64,000 nt of DNA from Draconibacterium sp. (GTDB lineage: Bacteria; Bacteroidota; Bacteroidia; Bacteroidales; Prolixibacteraceae). Numbering within the stretch: position 1 is the stretch's first letter; every line of letters begins with the position of its first letter. A model generated the notes under the pieces. It was not told the origin of the DNA and made no database searches. It saw only the letters and a program-made list of their open reading frames with translations. Position numbers and translations under genes: made by a program. The stretch lies in NCBI GenBank assembly GCA_011620585.1, contig WOYV01000040.1, positions 1 through 64,000 of the forward strand. Reading direction: 5' to 3'. Shown piece by piece: positions 35,679 to 44,593 of the stretch.

Positions 35679-37709
35679 TTATTTTTTTGCTTCGCGTTTA
35701 CGATCCTGAAGAAGGGTTTGTAAAGCAAACATTTCGTCGCGTAAGCGGGCAGCTTCAATAAAGTCGAGTTCCCTGGCCGCAGCTTTCATTTGTTTCTGGG
35801 TATTCTCGATGGCTTTTTCCAATCCGTCGATGCTCATAAACTGGACAACAGGATCGGCTGCAATATCGGGAGTTCCCATTCCGCCTTCGTATTCCTGTTG
35901 CTTATCGCTGCGGTATTTGTAGCCAATAATTTCGCGCGTAGGTTTAACAATTTGCTTCGGAGTGATATTGTTCTCTTCGTTGTACTTCAGTTGTTTTTCG
36001 CGCCGGTAATTTGTCGAATCAATTGTCTTTTGCATCGACGCCGTAATCTTGTCGGCGTACATGATTACCATTCCGTTGAGATTACGTGCTGCCCGACCAG
36101 CAGTTTGAGTCAGTGATCGTTCGGAACGAAGGAACCCTTCCTTATCCGCATCCAGAATGGCCACCAGCGAAACTTCGGGAAGATCGAGTCCTTCCCTCAA
36201 CAGGTTTATCCCAACTAAAACATCGTACTCACCTTTCCGAAGTTGTTCCATCAATTCCACCCTTTCCATGGTATCTACATCCGAATGAATATAGCGCGCT
36301 TTTACGCCCATGTTTAGCAGGTATTTCGATAACTCTTCGGCCATTCGTTTGGTAAGCGTGGTTACCAGGACGCGTTCGTTTCGTCCAATCCGAATGCTGA
36401 TTTCGTGCATCAGGTCATCGATCTGGTTTCTGCTTGGCCGAACATCGATCACCGGATCAAGCAAGCCGGTAGGACGGATAACCTGTTCCACCACTACCCC
36501 TTCGCAACGGTTTAATTCGTAATCAGCCGGTGTGGCGCTTACATAAATCACCTGGTTCACGATGTTTTCGAACTCTTCAAATTTCAAGGGCCGGTTATCA
36601 ATTGCGGCGGGCAAGCGAAAACCAAATTCTACCAGGTTCGATTTCCGCGAATTATCGCCCCCGTACATTGCACGTATTTGTGGGATAGTTACGTGGCTTT
36701 CATCAATAACGGTAAGGAAATCATTCGGAAAATAATCCAACAAACAGAATGGACGCGTACCGGGCAAACGCCCATCGAAATAACGCGAATAATTTTCGAT
36801 ACCCGGACAGTATCCGAGTTCACGCATCATTTCCATGTCGTATTCGGTTCGTTCGAGAATACGTTTAGCTTCGAGTGGTTTTCCAATTTCCTTAAAAAAT
36901 TCAACTTGTTTCACCAGGTCGTCCTGAATCTGATGAATGGCCGATTTCATGCGGTCCTTAGTGGTAACAAATATGTTGGCCGGGTAAATAGTCACCTCAT
37001 CCATGCGTTCGATTGTCAAACCATCAGCCGGATCGAAACTAGTGATCTCTTCAATTTCTTCTCCCCAGAAAGTAATGCGGTAAGCCACATCGGCATAAGC
37101 AGGATAAATATCGACAGTATCGCCTTTCACCCTGAAATTTCCGCGTTGAAATTCGGCCTCGGTTCGCGAATACAAAGCATCAACCAAACGGTGCAACATG
37201 GCGTTACGCGAAATTTTTTCGCCCACTTTTAACAAGGTAACATTCGCATGAAAATCGTCGGGATTACCAATTCCGTACAAACACGAAACCGAGGAAACCA
37301 CAATCACATCACGTCTTCCGGAAAGGAGTGCAGAGGTTGCACTTAGCCTCAATTTCTCGATGTCCTTGTTGATCGACAAGTCTTTCTCGATGTAAGTATC
37401 AGTGGTAGGCAAGTAAGCTTCGGGCTGGTAATAATCGTAGTACGAAACAAAATATTCAACAGCATTATTTGGGAAAAACTGTTTCATTTCGCTGTAAAGC
37501 TGGGCTGCCAATGTTTTATTGTGGCTCAGCACCAATGTCGGGCGCTGCACTTTTTCAATTACATTGGCTACGGTGAAGGTTTTACCCGATCCGGTAACCC
37601 CCAGCAATGTCTGAAAACGATCTCCGTTTTCGATGCCTGAAGTCAACTGCGAAATCGCCTCCGGTTGATCACCGGTAGGTTTATAGTCTGATACCACGTT
37701 AAAATCCAT
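35679..37709 (-). CDS. uvrB: UvrABC system protein B
   Basis: 676-residue DNA-damage excision helicase-like protein. Walker A is GVTGSGKTF; the beta-hairpin segment SYYDYYQPEAYLP, motif II TVIDESHV, VIYVSATP, the conserved GINLLREGLDLPEV and QTAGRAARN are all present. The C-terminal UVR motif (MKAAARELDFIEAARLRDEM) that binds UvrC is intact. Length matches the family. uvrA and uvrC are not in this window. Confidence 0.97.
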   Translation of the reverse strand: MDFNVVSDYKPTGDQPEAISQLTSGIENGDRFQTLLGVTGSGKTFTVANVIEKVQRPTLVLSHNKTLAAQLYSEMKQFFPNNAVEYFVSYYDYYQPEAYLPTTDTYIEKDLSINKDIEKLRLSATSALLSGRRDVIVVSSVSCLYGIGNPDDFHANVTLLKVGEKISRNAMLHRLVDALYSRTEAEFQRGNFRVKGDTVDIYPAYADVAYRITFWGEEIEEITSFDPADGLTIERMDEVTIYPANIFVTTKDRMKSAIHQIQDDLVKQVEFFKEIGKPLEAKRILERTEYDMEMMRELGYCPGIENYSRYFDGRLPGTRPFCLLDYFPNDFLTVIDESHVTIPQIRAMYGGDNSRKSNLVEFGFRLPAAIDNRPLKFEEFENIVNQVIYVSATPADYELNRCEGVVVEQVIRPTGLLDPVIDVRPSRNQIDDLMHEISIRIGRNERVLVTTLTKRMAEELSKYLLNMGVKARYIHSDVDTMERVELMEQLRKGEYDVLVGINLLREGLDLPEVSLVAILDADKEGFLRSERSLTQTAGRAARNLNGMVIMYADKITASMQKTIDSTNYRREKQLKYNEENNITPKQIVKPTREIIGYKYRSDKQQEYEGGMGTPDIAADPVVQFMSIDGLEKAIENTQKQMKAAARELDFIEAARLRDEMFALQTLLQDRKREAKK

Positions 37710-37749
37710 ACCACGAATATAGGTAATCCTGACGTCAATTTTAATCCGT

Positions 37750-37757
37750 CAAAGATA
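37750..37757 (-). promoter_or_regulatory. -7 promoter element for uvrB
   Basis: TATCTTTG on the minus strand, 41 bp before the uvrB ATG, an exact TAnnTTTG match. No clear -33 partner. Confidence 0.5.
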
Positions 37758-37778
37758 GCTTTGGTGTTCATTTTTTCA

Positions 37779-37786
37779 TATTTTTG
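37779..37786 (+). promoter_or_regulatory. -7 promoter element for the beta-barrel gene
   Basis: TATTTTTG, an exact TAnnTTTG match facing right, 64 bp before the ATG at 37850. A start near 37792 would exclude the in-frame codon at 37784 as the start. Confidence 0.45.
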
Positions 37787-37849
37787 CCCGTAACCATTAA
37801 TAAATCAGTGGTCGAACCGGATGCCGATCACATTTTACTGATCTATCAC

Positions 37850-38551
37850 ATGAAGAAATTTGCAACTATCTTTTTCAGTATGATATTAAGTTTGCTTTTT
37901 ATTCATACACAAGCACAGATCGAATCGGGGACACCCCTCGAACGGGTTTACAAAGGTTTTTACCTCGGGGCACACGGCTCGACAAATGGCTTTGGATTAA
38001 ATGCCAGTTATTCGTTTAACAAATGGCTATCGGTAAAAACCGGATATGAAACCCTGTCGTTAAAATACAACTTCAATTTTGACGAATTGGACATTGAGTA
38101 CAACGCCAATTTAAACTATAAAACCGGGGGCATTTTACTGCTTGCCGATTTGAGCTATACGCGAAACCTTTATATTTCGACAGGCCTGGTGTTTAATTCA
38201 TTCAATCCACAAATGGAAGGATTAGCCATTAGCGATTATGCGTACGGCGACATTACTATACCCGCTGAAAAAATCGGGAGCTTTGAAATGGATTTTGAAC
38301 CCGGATTGAAAGCTTCGCCATACATTGCAGCCGGATTCCGTGGTTTTATGGGAAAAGCGAAACGACTGGTCTTCAATTTCGAAACTGGCATGTATTACAT
38401 GGGTGCCCCCGATATTAAAATCACGTCTGAAGGATTGCTGGCACCGACCTCAGATCCGTTGCTGGGCCAGGAAGAGTTGCTCGAAAACCAGTTTAGCGCC
38501 TATAAAATTTACCCGGTAATTAAAATAAACCTCGGCTACCGGATCTTTTAA
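37850..38551 (+). CDS. Outer-membrane beta-barrel-like protein, uncharacterised
   Basis: 233-residue secreted protein. I start it at 37850, which gives a clean signal peptide (KFATIFFSMILSLLFIHTQAQ). The mature part alternates polar and hydrophobic residues in strands (GFYLGAHGSTNGFGLNASYSF, LLLADLSYTRNLYISTGL) and ends in IKINLGYRIF, an aromatic-ended last strand as in outer-membrane barrels. I do not recognise a named family. The lipoprotein gene 20 bp downstream probably shares its transcript. Confidence 0.7.
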   Translation: MKKFATIFFSMILSLLFIHTQAQIESGTPLERVYKGFYLGAHGSTNGFGLNASYSFNKWLSVKTGYETLSLKYNFNFDELDIEYNANLNYKTGGILLLADLSYTRNLYISTGLVFNSFNPQMEGLAISDYAYGDITIPAEKIGSFEMDFEPGLKASPYIAAGFRGFMGKAKRLVFNFETGMYYMGAPDIKITSEGLLAPTSDPLLGQEELLENQFSAYKIYPVIKINLGYRIF

Positions 38552-38571
38552 CCTCATTAAATCAAAACATC

Positions 38572-40206
38572 ATGAAAACTTCTGTTATCAAATACAAAAA
38601 CATATTATTCAGCGCTGTTCTTATTCTGCTTTTGAGCGCTTGCGGCGAAATGTTAGATAATCCTTTACAGGACGATGAAACCGGTGAAGAAATTAATCTG
38701 CTGATTGTTGATTTTAACTTTTTTACCACTCGCATGACATACAAATTGGTGGATGTTACCGACGAAACGGAAATTCAACAGGAAGCACGAATTTGGTTTA
38801 CCGGAACCCATGCCGATGATATTGTGACATTCTCGGGCGAAAAGGAAGCTGAACACATTACATCTCAGGGACAATTGGAACTAACGGTTGATCCAAATGT
38901 TGAATTTTCAGCCGAATCCCCGCTTGATTATACCGTGCACGTGGCTGTTGATGGATATGAAGAATTCTCTCAACCCATCCTGGTAAACAGCGAAGGGAAA
39001 AAAACTTTTGAATTATACTTGTCGCCGTTGAGTGGTGGCGACGAAGAAGTACTAACCGGTGGAGAAGACCCAACCAACGACGATTCCTTTATTTTTATGA
39101 CCTTTGGAAATAAATCGGCATCGGTAGTAGATAAACCATATGTGGTAAATTACTCCATCAGGAAAAACGATGTACTTGCTTTTACCGATTATTATGGTCA
39201 GCCTTTATTCCAAAATCTGGATGAAATGATGGCAGCTTATCAAAGCGATCCGGCTAATTTTCTGAAACTTACCATGGATATTAAAACCGGATTTCCAGCG
39301 GTTTCAGGAAAAATATGGGTAAACGAGCTGCGTAAAAATGCTCTAATTCAAAAACTGGAAACAGGAAACCTTACAAGCCTGGTAATTGGAGGAAAAAGGG
39401 TCTACAATCTCAACGGCGGAGCCATTACCCAAACTTGCACCTATACCGAAGCCCCGGAACCCGATCAGTTTGGGTTTTCGAAAATAGTGAACGAAGCGTG
39501 GCTTATATCGCCGGAACCCAAGGTTTATACGTCGCTCGAAATTGCATACACGGTTGCAGCAGCAACGATTGAGCAGATTTGTACAAGTGGCGCCACTATT
39601 AAATTTACCTCGTCTTCAAAAACAAGCTTTTCGATATATGCAGATGTGTACAATACCGCTGGTCAGCGCATCCTGACTACTAATTTCAAAGGCACGTTCC
39701 CCGAAAGTTTTGTGCTTGAAAATGTACCTGATGTTGCCGCTAAGATTGTATTTAGGAATAATAATCCGGGGTTCAAACAAATTGCGCCACTCGAAGTAAG
39801 TAGTTTATGTAGCGGGAACTTTGAGGTGGACGTCCAGGCGGCTGCCGGTTATGTCGAGTACCTGGTGGTATTAAAAGCACATTGTTCGGATAATCCGGAG
39901 ATTGCGCTGGCTCTCACTTATAGCGGCGAAATGCGAATTAAAAACAGCAACGACCCCTGGCAGGGAGTGGATATGGTTGGTGGCGTGGTCGATATTCTGG
40001 CCATGGAACACCAGGATTATGAAATCCGCTTTTTGTGGGAAGACGATTGGGAAACCTCGAGTTTTAGCACTGAATTTGATTCGAATGGAAATTACCTCGG
40101 CAAATCAGAATCGAAAGTCACCTCGGAACGAATGGAAGATGGACGGATCAAAATTATGATTGATCATACCTTCGAACAGGATGTTTGCGATAGCCTGAAC
40201 TGGTAG
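38572..40206 (+). CDS. Large lipoprotein, uncharacterised
   Basis: 544-residue lipoprotein: signal FSAVLILLLSACG with the lipobox cysteine at 23, followed soon by an acidic stretch (LQDDETGEE). The rest is beta-rich with several cysteines (ITQTCTYTEAP, TIEQICTSGA, VSSLCSGNF, LKAHCSDNP, DVCDSL), spaced in a way that suggests disulfides. No catalytic motif is visible. Probably a cell-envelope or surface protein acting with the barrel protein encoded upstream; that partnership is inferred from the 20-bp spacing only. Confidence 0.7.
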   Translation: MKTSVIKYKNILFSAVLILLLSACGEMLDNPLQDDETGEEINLLIVDFNFFTTRMTYKLVDVTDETEIQQEARIWFTGTHADDIVTFSGEKEAEHITSQGQLELTVDPNVEFSAESPLDYTVHVAVDGYEEFSQPILVNSEGKKTFELYLSPLSGGDEEVLTGGEDPTNDDSFIFMTFGNKSASVVDKPYVVNYSIRKNDVLAFTDYYGQPLFQNLDEMMAAYQSDPANFLKLTMDIKTGFPAVSGKIWVNELRKNALIQKLETGNLTSLVIGGKRVYNLNGGAITQTCTYTEAPEPDQFGFSKIVNEAWLISPEPKVYTSLEIAYTVAAATIEQICTSGATIKFTSSSKTSFSIYADVYNTAGQRILTTNFKGTFPESFVLENVPDVAAKIVFRNNNPGFKQIAPLEVSSLCSGNFEVDVQAAAGYVEYLVVLKAHCSDNPEIALALTYSGEMRIKNSNDPWQGVDMVGGVVDILAMEHQDYEIRFLWEDDWETSSFSTEFDSNGNYLGKSESKVTSERMEDGRIKIMIDHTFEQDVCDSLNW

Positions 40207-40207
40207 A

Positions 40208-40819
40208 TCATATCTCTTCTCCAATCGAAACATTATAGAAATCAGTTACCAGGGTGGCCATCATACCGGCAGCCTTGGCAGCTTGCATTCCGGGCTGGCC
40301 GTCTTCAAAAACCTGACAATCACGGGCCGGGGCCCCCATTAATTCGGCACAGCGTAAAAATGTTTCGGGATGTGGTTTTGGGTGAGTAATATCATCGGCT
40401 GAAACCAGAATATCAACGTACTCATCCAGCTCCAAAATCTGTAATGTTTTCCATGCCAGGCGACGATATCCACCGGTCCCGATAGCCAGCGGAAGTTTCC
40501 CGTAATTTTCTTTTAAGAGATTTATCACAGGCTCGATAGGTTTCATTTTATACATGATCTTTTCGTACTCTTCTTCCTTGTATTGCCCTACTTTTTCGGC
40601 ATCCATGCTGGTCCCGAAAATTTCATTCAGTTTTGCAATGGTACCTACCGCCGGAATCCCGGCCAGACTGGCAAACAATTCGGGCGAAAAATCAATTCCG
40701 TAATCTTTTAGAATATGTTGATAAGCCCTGTAATGCACAGGCATGGTGTCGGCCAGAGTTCCGTCCAAATCAAATATCAAGGCTTTTGCCCGAGGGTTAA
40801 CTTGCAGTTTCTTCTCCAT
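40208..40819 (-). CDS. HAD-family phosphatase, YqaB/beta-phosphoglucomutase-like
   Basis: 203-residue hydrolase. Motif I is FDLDGTLAD with nucleophile and acid/base aspartates, motif II lies in AIGTGGYRRLAW, motif III is the lysine in HPKPHPETF, and motif IV is VFEDGQPGMQAAKAAGM. The helical cap (about 25-85) is of the subfamily I kind. The GTGGYRRLAW form resembles the YqaB fructose-1-phosphatase group. Ends 1 bp from the convergent lipoprotein gene. Confidence 0.88.
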   Translation of the reverse strand: MEKKLQVNPRAKALIFDLDGTLADTMPVHYRAYQHILKDYGIDFSPELFASLAGIPAVGTIAKLNEIFGTSMDAEKVGQYKEEEYEKIMYKMKPIEPVINLLKENYGKLPLAIGTGGYRRLAWKTLQILELDEYVDILVSADDITHPKPHPETFLRCAELMGAPARDCQVFEDGQPGMQAAKAAGMMATLVTDFYNVSIGEEI

Positions 40820-40928
40820 TTAAATCCATTTTGAGGTGCCCAAATTAAACTTTTCCTTTTTCTGCTGAAAGAAAGTCTAATACATTTCATAAAATTTACA
40901 ACCTTTGTTCAACTTAAATTAAAATTCA

Positions 40929-41348
40929 ATGAGCCAGGTATTTTTGTACACCTTCCCACAATGGGTAGTTTTTGCAGGCATTTTCATGATCGTTTACGGA
41001 TGGGTCGAAGACAAAAAAGCATTCAGAATGATTGGGAGTGCGATTTTTGTGTTGCTTGGAATTTTCGCCATGGTTGTTCTATTTGGTGATTTTTTGGCTG
41101 CCGGAAAGTTCCTGACTCCCGAAGAAGTTGTTGCCGAAGAAATTAATAATGAAATACTGAACGAGGTGCCCATGGAAGCGAGGTTAATGCCAGCTTACTG
41201 GAGTTTTCTGCTGTCTTCTGTTCTTTCCATCCCCGCTTTTTTGCTCGACTGGAAAGAGAAGAAATATGCACGCCTGTTTATGGTCCTGACTGCCATAACC
41301 GCACTGCTTGGATTCTTTATTATTGTTGGGGCACTGCGTGCTGTTTAA
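40929..41348 (+). CDS. Small integral membrane protein, unknown function
   Basis: 139 residues with four predicted membrane helices: about 8-27 (FPQWVVFAGIFMIVYGWV), 33-55 (MIGSAIFVLLGIFAMVVLFG), 88-105 (AYWSFLLSSVLSIPAFLL) and 114-137. The loop between helices 2 and 3 is strongly acidic (EEVVAEEINNEILNE). No motif I recognise. Confidence 0.65.
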   Translation: MSQVFLYTFPQWVVFAGIFMIVYGWVEDKKAFRMIGSAIFVLLGIFAMVVLFGDFLAAGKFLTPEEVVAEEINNEILNEVPMEARLMPAYWSFLLSSVLSIPAFLLDWKEKKYARLFMVLTAITALLGFFIIVGALRAV

Positions 41349-41403
41349 CTCGAAATTCAAAACCGGCGTTTTATCCACGATTGGGTATTGAAGTTAAGCT
41401 CTT

Positions 41404-42264
41404 CTATTCGATTTTGAGGAATTTCTGATACTGACCTAAATACACGGCAACATATATTCCGGCAGGCCAAGCGCTAATATCCAACATATTGGTTTCAGGA
41501 ACCACAGTCGTCACTATTTGTCCCAATGAATTCAGGATTTCGATTTCAGCTTGCTCAATATTGTCTTTTGTCCGAAAGAATCAATTCCTCTCCGTCGGCC
41601 GATAATTTAAACGTGGCATGCAACAATCCATCAGTTTCATCATCGTCGGCCCAAACAATCAAATATCCGTTTGCGGGAATTATTGTTCCATCGGGAACTG
41701 CCATTTTTGAGGCTCCGCCTGATCATCCGACAAATAATAACCATCGAGGTTCATTTCAAAATTGTTTGCATTAAAAAGCTCGATCCAATCTTCGTATTTC
41801 CCGTCTTCGTCTGTTATTGTTTCAGAGTTATCCGCCATCATTTTACTGAGCAAAGGGTAATTTGTATTTGTACTGTTTTTAAAGGGCCCCCAAATCAGGC
41901 TATTTGCCAAATCGGGCTGAAAAGTTGTGTTACCGTCGTATTCCAATGTTCCCAACTGCCCGGTTTCAGGCTCGTAATAAACAAGGTAATCCATTTTTCC
42001 CTTGTTCACATAACTGTCGTCATCGGTAAAAATATTTTCTACCGCTAAAAACCAAAGTATCTTATCGATTGCCAGAAGTGAACCAGCATTATCGAAATCG
42101 AACTCAGAAGTTCGATCCAGAACATAGCAGGCATTTACCAGCTTCTGCCACGAACTGTCGATATCGCTCGATTTTAATGTGAAATATTGTTGGTATCCTG
42201 TAGTGTCGCTTCCTAAATAATTCAGAGCTGCGGTTCCATCACCCCAACCTGGAGAGCCACTATT
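41404..42264 (-). pseudogene. Decayed CotH/lamin-tail-domain protein with T9SS sorting domain
   Basis: Three pieces of one gene lie in different frames. Upstream piece: CotH-like (LAIDKILWFLAVENIFTDDD, MDYLVYYEPETGQLGTLEYDG), then a lamin-tail start (ADNSETITDEDGKYEDWIE). At about 41692-41696 the frame shifts: WQFPMEQ-stop in one frame, but DGTIIPANGYLIVWADDD continues in another. At 41565-41570, in a TTTT run, it shifts again, from FKLSADGEELILSDK to AEIEILNSLGQIV. The end, ISAWPAGIYVAVYLGQY then KFLKIE and a stop at 41404, is a type A T9SS C-terminal sorting domain. The 5' part is missing: an in-frame stop lies at 42265. The CotH part also appears joined directly to the lamin-tail domain, so an internal deletion is likely too. 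Confidence 0.8.
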
Positions 42265-42503
42265 TTAATGACAGCCGGATCGTACAAACCAATTGGATCC
42301 AAAGATATAAGAAATTGCGGGTCGTTTTAGCTCAACTCCAAATATAGAAGGGCAAAGAAAATGATATGAGAACAAAAGATCAATATGTTAGTAGATTATG
42401 AATTAACTGAACAACTTGCTAACAAGCAAACCTTAAATTAAACACTATTTTCTATCTTGCGCTAAATAACAGATTAGTAACTGAATTAAAGCAAACAGAC
42501 CGT

Positions 42504-43796
42504 ATGAATCCACAGGCAGCTGAACTGAATAACATTATCCAGGAAAAAAGTTCGATTGTTTTTGAAATGCTTTCCGAGCGCGGGAGGAATATTTTCTTCC
42601 CTAAAAAAGGAATATTAGGACAAACAGCAGAAGCAAAAGGCACTAAAATTAATGCAACCATTGGAGCTGCTATTGAAGACGACGGTTCTCCAATGCGACT
42701 CGAAGCCATTGCCTCGAAAATCAACCTGGATCCTTCGCTTGTGTTTCCATACGCACCCAGTTTTGGCCGCCCCGATATTCGCGCCAAATGGAAAAGTATG
42801 ATCTATGAGAAAAATCCATCGCTGAACGGAGTTGAACTGAGTTTGCCTGTTGTAACCAATGCACTTACCCACGGTATCAGTATGGCCGGTTATATGTTTT
42901 GTGATCCACAGGATGAAGTCATTGTTCCCGACTTGTTTTGGGGAAATTATAACCTGACGCTGACCAACATGTACGGTTCTCCGATCGTAAAATTCAATCT
43001 TTTCAAAAATGGGGGTTTCGACCTGGAAGCCTTCGGGGCAAAATTGAACGAAGGTGGGGTCGGGAAAAAAGTGGTTATTTTGAACTTTCCTAACAACCCG
43101 TCGGGCTACACTCCGACCCTTGAAGAACAAGATGCCATTGTTGCGGTGATTAAAGCCTCAGCCGAAAAAGGAAATAAAATAGTGGCCATTACCGACGATG
43201 CCTATTTCGGACTGGTTTATGAAGAAGGCATTGCCGAAGAAAGCATTTTTGCTCCGCTGAGCCAGGTTCACGAAAATGTTCTGGCGGTAAAAGTTGACGG
43301 AGCTACCAAAGAAGATTACGTGTGGGGATTTCGTGTTGGTTTTATTACCTATGGAATTAATGGTGGCGATGCCGCATTGTACGGGGCACTTGAAGCAAAA
43401 ACGGCCGGCGCTATTCGTGGAAACATTTCTAATGCAGCAAATATTTCCCAATCGTTGTTGCTAACAGCTTTTGAAAGCCAGGAATATACCGATCAGAAAA
43501 AAGCAAAATACGACATCATGAAACGTCGTTACTCCGCGGTAAAAGATGCGCTGACAGAAGAAAAATATAAGGAATATTTCAAAGCCATTCCCTACAATTC
43601 TGGCTATTTCATGTGTATTCAGCTTGCTGACGGACTGGTGGGCGAGGAAGTGCGGCAAGTGTTGATTAATAAATACAGCATTGGCTTAATTAGCTTGGGG
43701 AATGTGTTGCGGGTAGCTTATTCGGCGGTAGCTGCCAGCGATGTTAAAGAAATGTTCGAAGGTATTTACATGGCTTGCCTCGATTGTAAGAAATAA
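42504..43796 (+). CDS. PLP-dependent aminotransferase, class I/II
   Basis: 430-residue fold-type I aminotransferase. The substrate-loop region FPYAPSFGRPDIRAKW, the PLP-phosphate contact segment near VVTNALTHGISM, the conserved ILNFPNNPSGYTPT (Asn that contacts the PLP ring) and ITDDAYFGLVYEE (Asp/Tyr contacts) are all recognisable. The Schiff-base lysine is probably in DGATKEDYVWGFRVGF, just before the conserved arginine. Amino-acid specificity cannot be read. A strong terminator follows the stop. Confidence 0.85.
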   Translation: MNPQAAELNNIIQEKSSIVFEMLSERGRNIFFPKKGILGQTAEAKGTKINATIGAAIEDDGSPMRLEAIASKINLDPSLVFPYAPSFGRPDIRAKWKSMIYEKNPSLNGVELSLPVVTNALTHGISMAGYMFCDPQDEVIVPDLFWGNYNLTLTNMYGSPIVKFNLFKNGGFDLEAFGAKLNEGGVGKKVVILNFPNNPSGYTPTLEEQDAIVAVIKASAEKGNKIVAITDDAYFGLVYEEGIAEESIFAPLSQVHENVLAVKVDGATKEDYVWGFRVGFITYGINGGDAALYGALEAKTAGAIRGNISNAANISQSLLLTAFESQEYTDQKKAKYDIMKRRYSAVKDALTEEKYKEYFKAIPYNSGYFMCIQLADGLVGEEVRQVLINKYSIGLISLGNVLRVAYSAVAASDVKEMFEGIYMACLDCKK

Positions 43797-43812
43797 ACGA
43801 TCTTAAGTATAT

Positions 43813-43853
43813 AAAGAAGCCGCTTCAGCTAAACTGAAGCGGCTTCTTTTTTT
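43813..43853 (+). terminator. Strong intrinsic terminator between convergent genes
   Basis: AAAGAAGCCGCTTCAG and CTGAAGCGGCTTCTTT form a perfect 16-bp stem with a 5-base loop, followed by more T. It lies 17 bp after the aminotransferase stop and can also serve the convergent hydrolase gene. Confidence 0.92.
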
Positions 43854-43866
43854 AGGGGAAACCCTT

Positions 43867-44490
43867 TTATTCCAATATCTTTTTAAGACTATCTGATCTA
43901 AGCATTTTAACACCGAGCTTTTTCCAGTGTTCAAACGGCAACGGAATATTGGGAAGTTCTTTAATTGCATCTTCAAGTACAAAAACGGTTTTAACTCTTT
44001 TTACCAAACCCAACACAGCATCGTTCACACACACATTGGTTGTTACACCAAAAACCACAACTGTTTTCGGATTCAGTATTTCCACAATTTGCCCGGTATA
44101 CTGATTCCCGGCAAATACATCGAAAGCATCTTTGCGGATGACAATATTACGATGCGACAACACATCGTCAAACGAGATATATTCTTTGTTCCAATCGTAT
44201 ATCACAGGATCGACTGGGCTGGTTTCGGTAATGTATTCAGCGCCTTTTGTACCTGCCATGCAATGTTCAGGAAAGGTGGTTATAAAGTCTGGGGTCGCCG
44301 AGAGCTCAGCCGAATCGGGAACATGAAAGTCGGCTGTATTTACCACACGGATATGGTTTGCTTCTGCAAGTGTAAGAATATCCTTCCAAATCGGTTTTAA
44401 TAGTTCGGCTCCCGGCGCATAAAGTTTTCCGTCGGGTTCAACAAAATCCACCTGCGTATCCACGTTCCAGAAAAGGATTTCTGATTTCAT
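43867..44490 (-). CDS. Isochorismatase-family cysteine hydrolase (nicotinamidase-like)
   Basis: 207-residue hydrolase. The catalytic triad is visible: D11 (NVDTQVDF), K120 (VIRKDAF) and C154 (GVTTNVCV), with the cis-peptide VT just before. ADFHVPDS supplies a D-x-H pair like the metal site of nicotinamidase, but the third metal ligand of PncA is not obvious, so I do not assign nicotinamide as substrate firmly. It may deamidate nicotinamide in NAD salvage. Confidence 0.85.
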   Translation of the reverse strand: MKSEILFWNVDTQVDFVEPDGKLYAPGAELLKPIWKDILTLAEANHIRVVNTADFHVPDSAELSATPDFITTFPEHCMAGTKGAEYITETSPVDPVIYDWNKEYISFDDVLSHRNIVIRKDAFDVFAGNQYTGQIVEILNPKTVVVFGVTTNVCVNDAVLGLVKRVKTVFVLEDAIKELPNIPLPFEHWKKLGVKMLRSDSLKKILE

Positions 44491-44551
44491 ATCTTTTAAT
44501 TTAAGTGCAACTTAAAGTTATTTTGTTTTTCCCTGTTGCCAAACGAGACAT

Positions 44552-44578
44552 AAAAAACCCTGACGGTTCTGTCGGGGC
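44552..44578 (-). terminator. Intrinsic terminator after dsbD
   Basis: CCCTGAC and GTCGGGG pair (one G-U) around GGTTCT. On the minus strand the stem is followed by six T. It lies 16 bp after the dsbD stop. Confidence 0.85.
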
Positions 44579-44593
44579 TTTCTTTCCATATAT

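Noticed and set aside
40929..42503. A toxin-antitoxin or defence system in the small membrane gene and decayed region
   Set aside because: The decayed part is a CotH/lamin-tail T9SS gene and the membrane protein has no toxin-like feature.
42615..43130. A 171-codon minus-strand frame inside the aminotransferase gene
   Set aside because: Antisense to a well-conserved coding region, with no signal, domain or promoter of its own.
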